Shown: positions 6,601 to 7,135 of the stretch, piece after piece | Position numbering within the stretch: the stretch's first letter is position 1 | How the letters are laid out: every line of letters begins with the position of its first letter | Source of the DNA: JACMRI01 sp043778625 | Lineage (GTDB): Bacteria; Bacteroidota; Bacteroidia; UBA4408 | NCBI GenBank assembly: GCA_043778625.1 | Contig: JAYWFU010000070.1 | Location: forward strand, 1-7,135 | Length of the DNA: 7,135 nucleotides | Reading direction: 5' to 3' | The notes under the pieces: generated by a model | Database searches by the model: none | Seen by the model: the letters and a program-made list of their open reading frames with translations, nothing else | What the model was told of the DNA's origin: nothing | Translations under genes and position numbers: made by a program

Positions 6601-7135
6601 CGCAGCAGGTAATTACAGTATTAATTTAAACGTAATTGACGGCTTTGGGTGTAGTAAAGACACCACCAAACCACTTATTATTTACCCTAAACCTGTGGCT
6701 AACTTTATGGTAGATAGTGTGTGCCTTAACCTAGCCAACGCTTTTACCAATACCTCCACACTGAGCGTGCCTGCTGGCTTTACCGATGTTGTGCAAAGCC
6801 AAGTATGGAACTATAACTTTGATGGCACTAACTACACCCCCAACACTACTACGCTTAACACCTCGCACATATACACACTGCCTGCCACACAAACTAAACC
6901 TGTGGCAATGCTCATTGTTACTACTAACCACAACTGTGCTGATACCGTGAGCAAACCCGTAATTGTGTGGCCATTACCCAAAGCTAATTATAGTATGACG
7001 GCTCCTTGTTACCCAACAGCAACAACGTTTAGCAACGCATCAACTATTACCACAGGCACTGACAATAGCGCAATGGCAAGCATGGTTATTAATTGGGGCA
7101 ATGGGCAAACGCAAATTGTTACAGGTTTAAATCAA
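3650..7135 (+). CDS. Giant secreted DUF7948/beta-propeller/SprB/PKD surface protein, 3' end beyond window
   Basis: One frame stays open from a GTG at 3650 to the window edge (at least 1162 codons, no stop). GTG is chosen because it gives a clean signal peptide: MKYISILIVALVTFQLTSNA, probable cleavage before Q21. No in-frame ATG occurs before residue 79. Residues 34-270 match the DUF7948 type seen in SBBP-repeat proteins: FIENKGQL at 35-42, GAQVLFSNNSLVYHV at 60-74, YRGVDAEYFF, then TIDPW at 262-266. They include a charged K/E/R segment at 79-107. Residues 275-585 carry propeller-like blades (VDKYGNSYI, VDNNGDVYTI, INGCGNIFVG). Three SprB-like repeats follow at about 589-669, 670-750 and 752-840. 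Four PKD-like domains start at 841, 930, 1016 and 1111, the last one cut by the edge. The protein is probably a T9SS-exported adhesin or surface filament, like the gene at the left. A sorting domain would be expected downstream but is not visible. Serine and glycine codon choice changes sharply within the propeller. Ligand and exact role are unknown. Confidence 0.88.
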   Translation, partial: MKYISILIVALVTFQLTSNAQTKGWANKPFERKAFIENKGQLNERLPQQYQNFDYCIDNGAQVLFSNNSLVYHVSKNNMAEFMAEERNKSKREREHENEAEELKKIKTTHQYITLQWLNANPNATVEVHNKSTVDYGYVVKKPNSDKDYFTQHCVGYSSLTIKNLYRGVDAEYFFNANEGFKYNLLVSAGADVSQIKMRYTGSKSVSIKNNELHIKTIVGDIIEHTPVSFKTANTNEPIPSSFTITGDVISFNIPQQSQAFTIDPWMTYPFTTNIFLGGYAVDIGVDKYGNSYITSNRYILEKYSPTGVLLQSTDVGSVDFLLYGDLVTDSKGNCYYNTVFDTMPNHPQGNFIRGNATAVDSAGNFLWDGKGIGECWRFVLNECTNKIYSLVGVRHSINGFATINASTGIATGIGVNSAGYQDPHAGVVDNNGDVYTIASDITGSPVPQIMHFNSANILLASYTAPGSWGYASGYAGTQGYNGMSLFGDNLYLHDGFTLYKVSKTTGTIVQQLAVPNGRHGVGGIYINGCGNIFVGSNNGVYMYDLNFNQLDFKATRGEVLDLIFNPFNQTIVACGYDIAQLDFIIPPCVFKNNPKIKGACNGVADGYIKLNVTGGVPNYTYAWTKDGAPYAATTDSIGALAPGKYHCTYTDNLCPISNKDTITINISGLPSPVNNLVVKNVSCHWGHDATITNNVTLGLPPFIYTWKPTTNVSGVALTGNAITGLDTGKYVIRVDDSGGCFDEDIVIITQPDTLLLTKIADVSHCNSATAIDPITAVVTGGTAPYSYNWVGSNVVGSTTNLSMLNITTSTTLNISVDVTDANGCKSVTQTMKLNINPTPVVDFTSDSACFKGTTTFTDNSTVANGSLKSWAWVFGGTGITPVPTANIQNPTYIYNKCNNATNNATLVVTSDSGCVGIATNPVIVHCLPMPNFTFSNGCEYDDLIQFTNTSTNGAGTTSALISKWRLGLSPVSVISTNASYTYTAAGNYSINLNVIDGFGCSKDTTKPLIIYPKPVANFMVDSVCLNLANAFTNTSTLSVPAGFTDVVQSQVWNYNFDGTNYTPNTTTLNTSHIYTLPATQTKPVAMLIVTTNHNCADTVSKPVIVWPLPKANYSMTAPCYPTATTFSNASTITTGTDNSAMASMVINWGNGQTQIVTGLNQ

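Noticed and set aside
4605..6931. Short open frames on both strands within the giant gene (for example 4605-4823, 4944-5156, 6010-6309, 6331-6582).
   Set aside because: The 3650-7135 frame is continuous and carries clear domains throughout. The short frames are shadows without family features.

Overview
The window is AT-rich (roughly 60% A+T by eye). All four supported genes lie on the + strand, with short AT-rich gaps and no clear Shine-Dalgarno sequences. This style, together with a C-terminal gliding-motility/type IX secretion (T9SS) sorting domain, SprB-like and PKD repeats and a DUF7948-type 'ENKGQ' N-terminus, points to a gliding-type Bacteroidota member (Chitinophagia/Saprospiria/Flavobacteriia-like). 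The genus cannot be told from this sequence.

Layout. (i) About 1-90 is an odd left edge. It holds a perfect 14-bp inverted repeat and in-frame stops, and its frame-2 reading resembles the C-terminal helix of a glycosyltransferase rather than the adhesin that follows. (ii) 34-1239 is the C-terminal part of a T9SS-exported surface protein: SprB-like repeats, one PKD domain and a type B (CHU_C) sorting domain. (iii) 1331-2635 is a twin-arginine-exported protein of the alkaline-phosphatase/DUF1501-like superfamily. (iv) 2665-3597 is a lipoprotein with a cytochrome-c-like CX4CH motif and a C-terminal beta-rich region. (v) From 3650 to the right edge runs one uninterrupted GTG-started frame of at least 1162 codons. 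It encodes a giant secreted protein: signal peptide, DUF7948-like domain, beta-propeller-like (SBBP-type) middle, three SprB-like repeats and at least four PKD-like domains. Its end, where a T9SS sorting domain would be expected, is outside the window.

How they fit together. Genes (iii) and (iv) are 29 bp apart and probably cotranscribed. They form an envelope pair: a Tat-exported metallo-hydrolase-like protein and an outer-membrane or periplasmic haem lipoprotein. Two large surface adhesin-like T9SS cargo genes flank them. The pair recalls the DUF1501 plus cytochrome-domain gene pairs of Planctomycetes, but any functional link is inference.

No RNA genes, CRISPR arrays, insertion sequences or convincing terminators were seen. 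The most interesting signals are the abrupt change in codon choice inside the giant gene (about 4480-5410), the Tat/cytochrome gene pair and the anomalous left edge.
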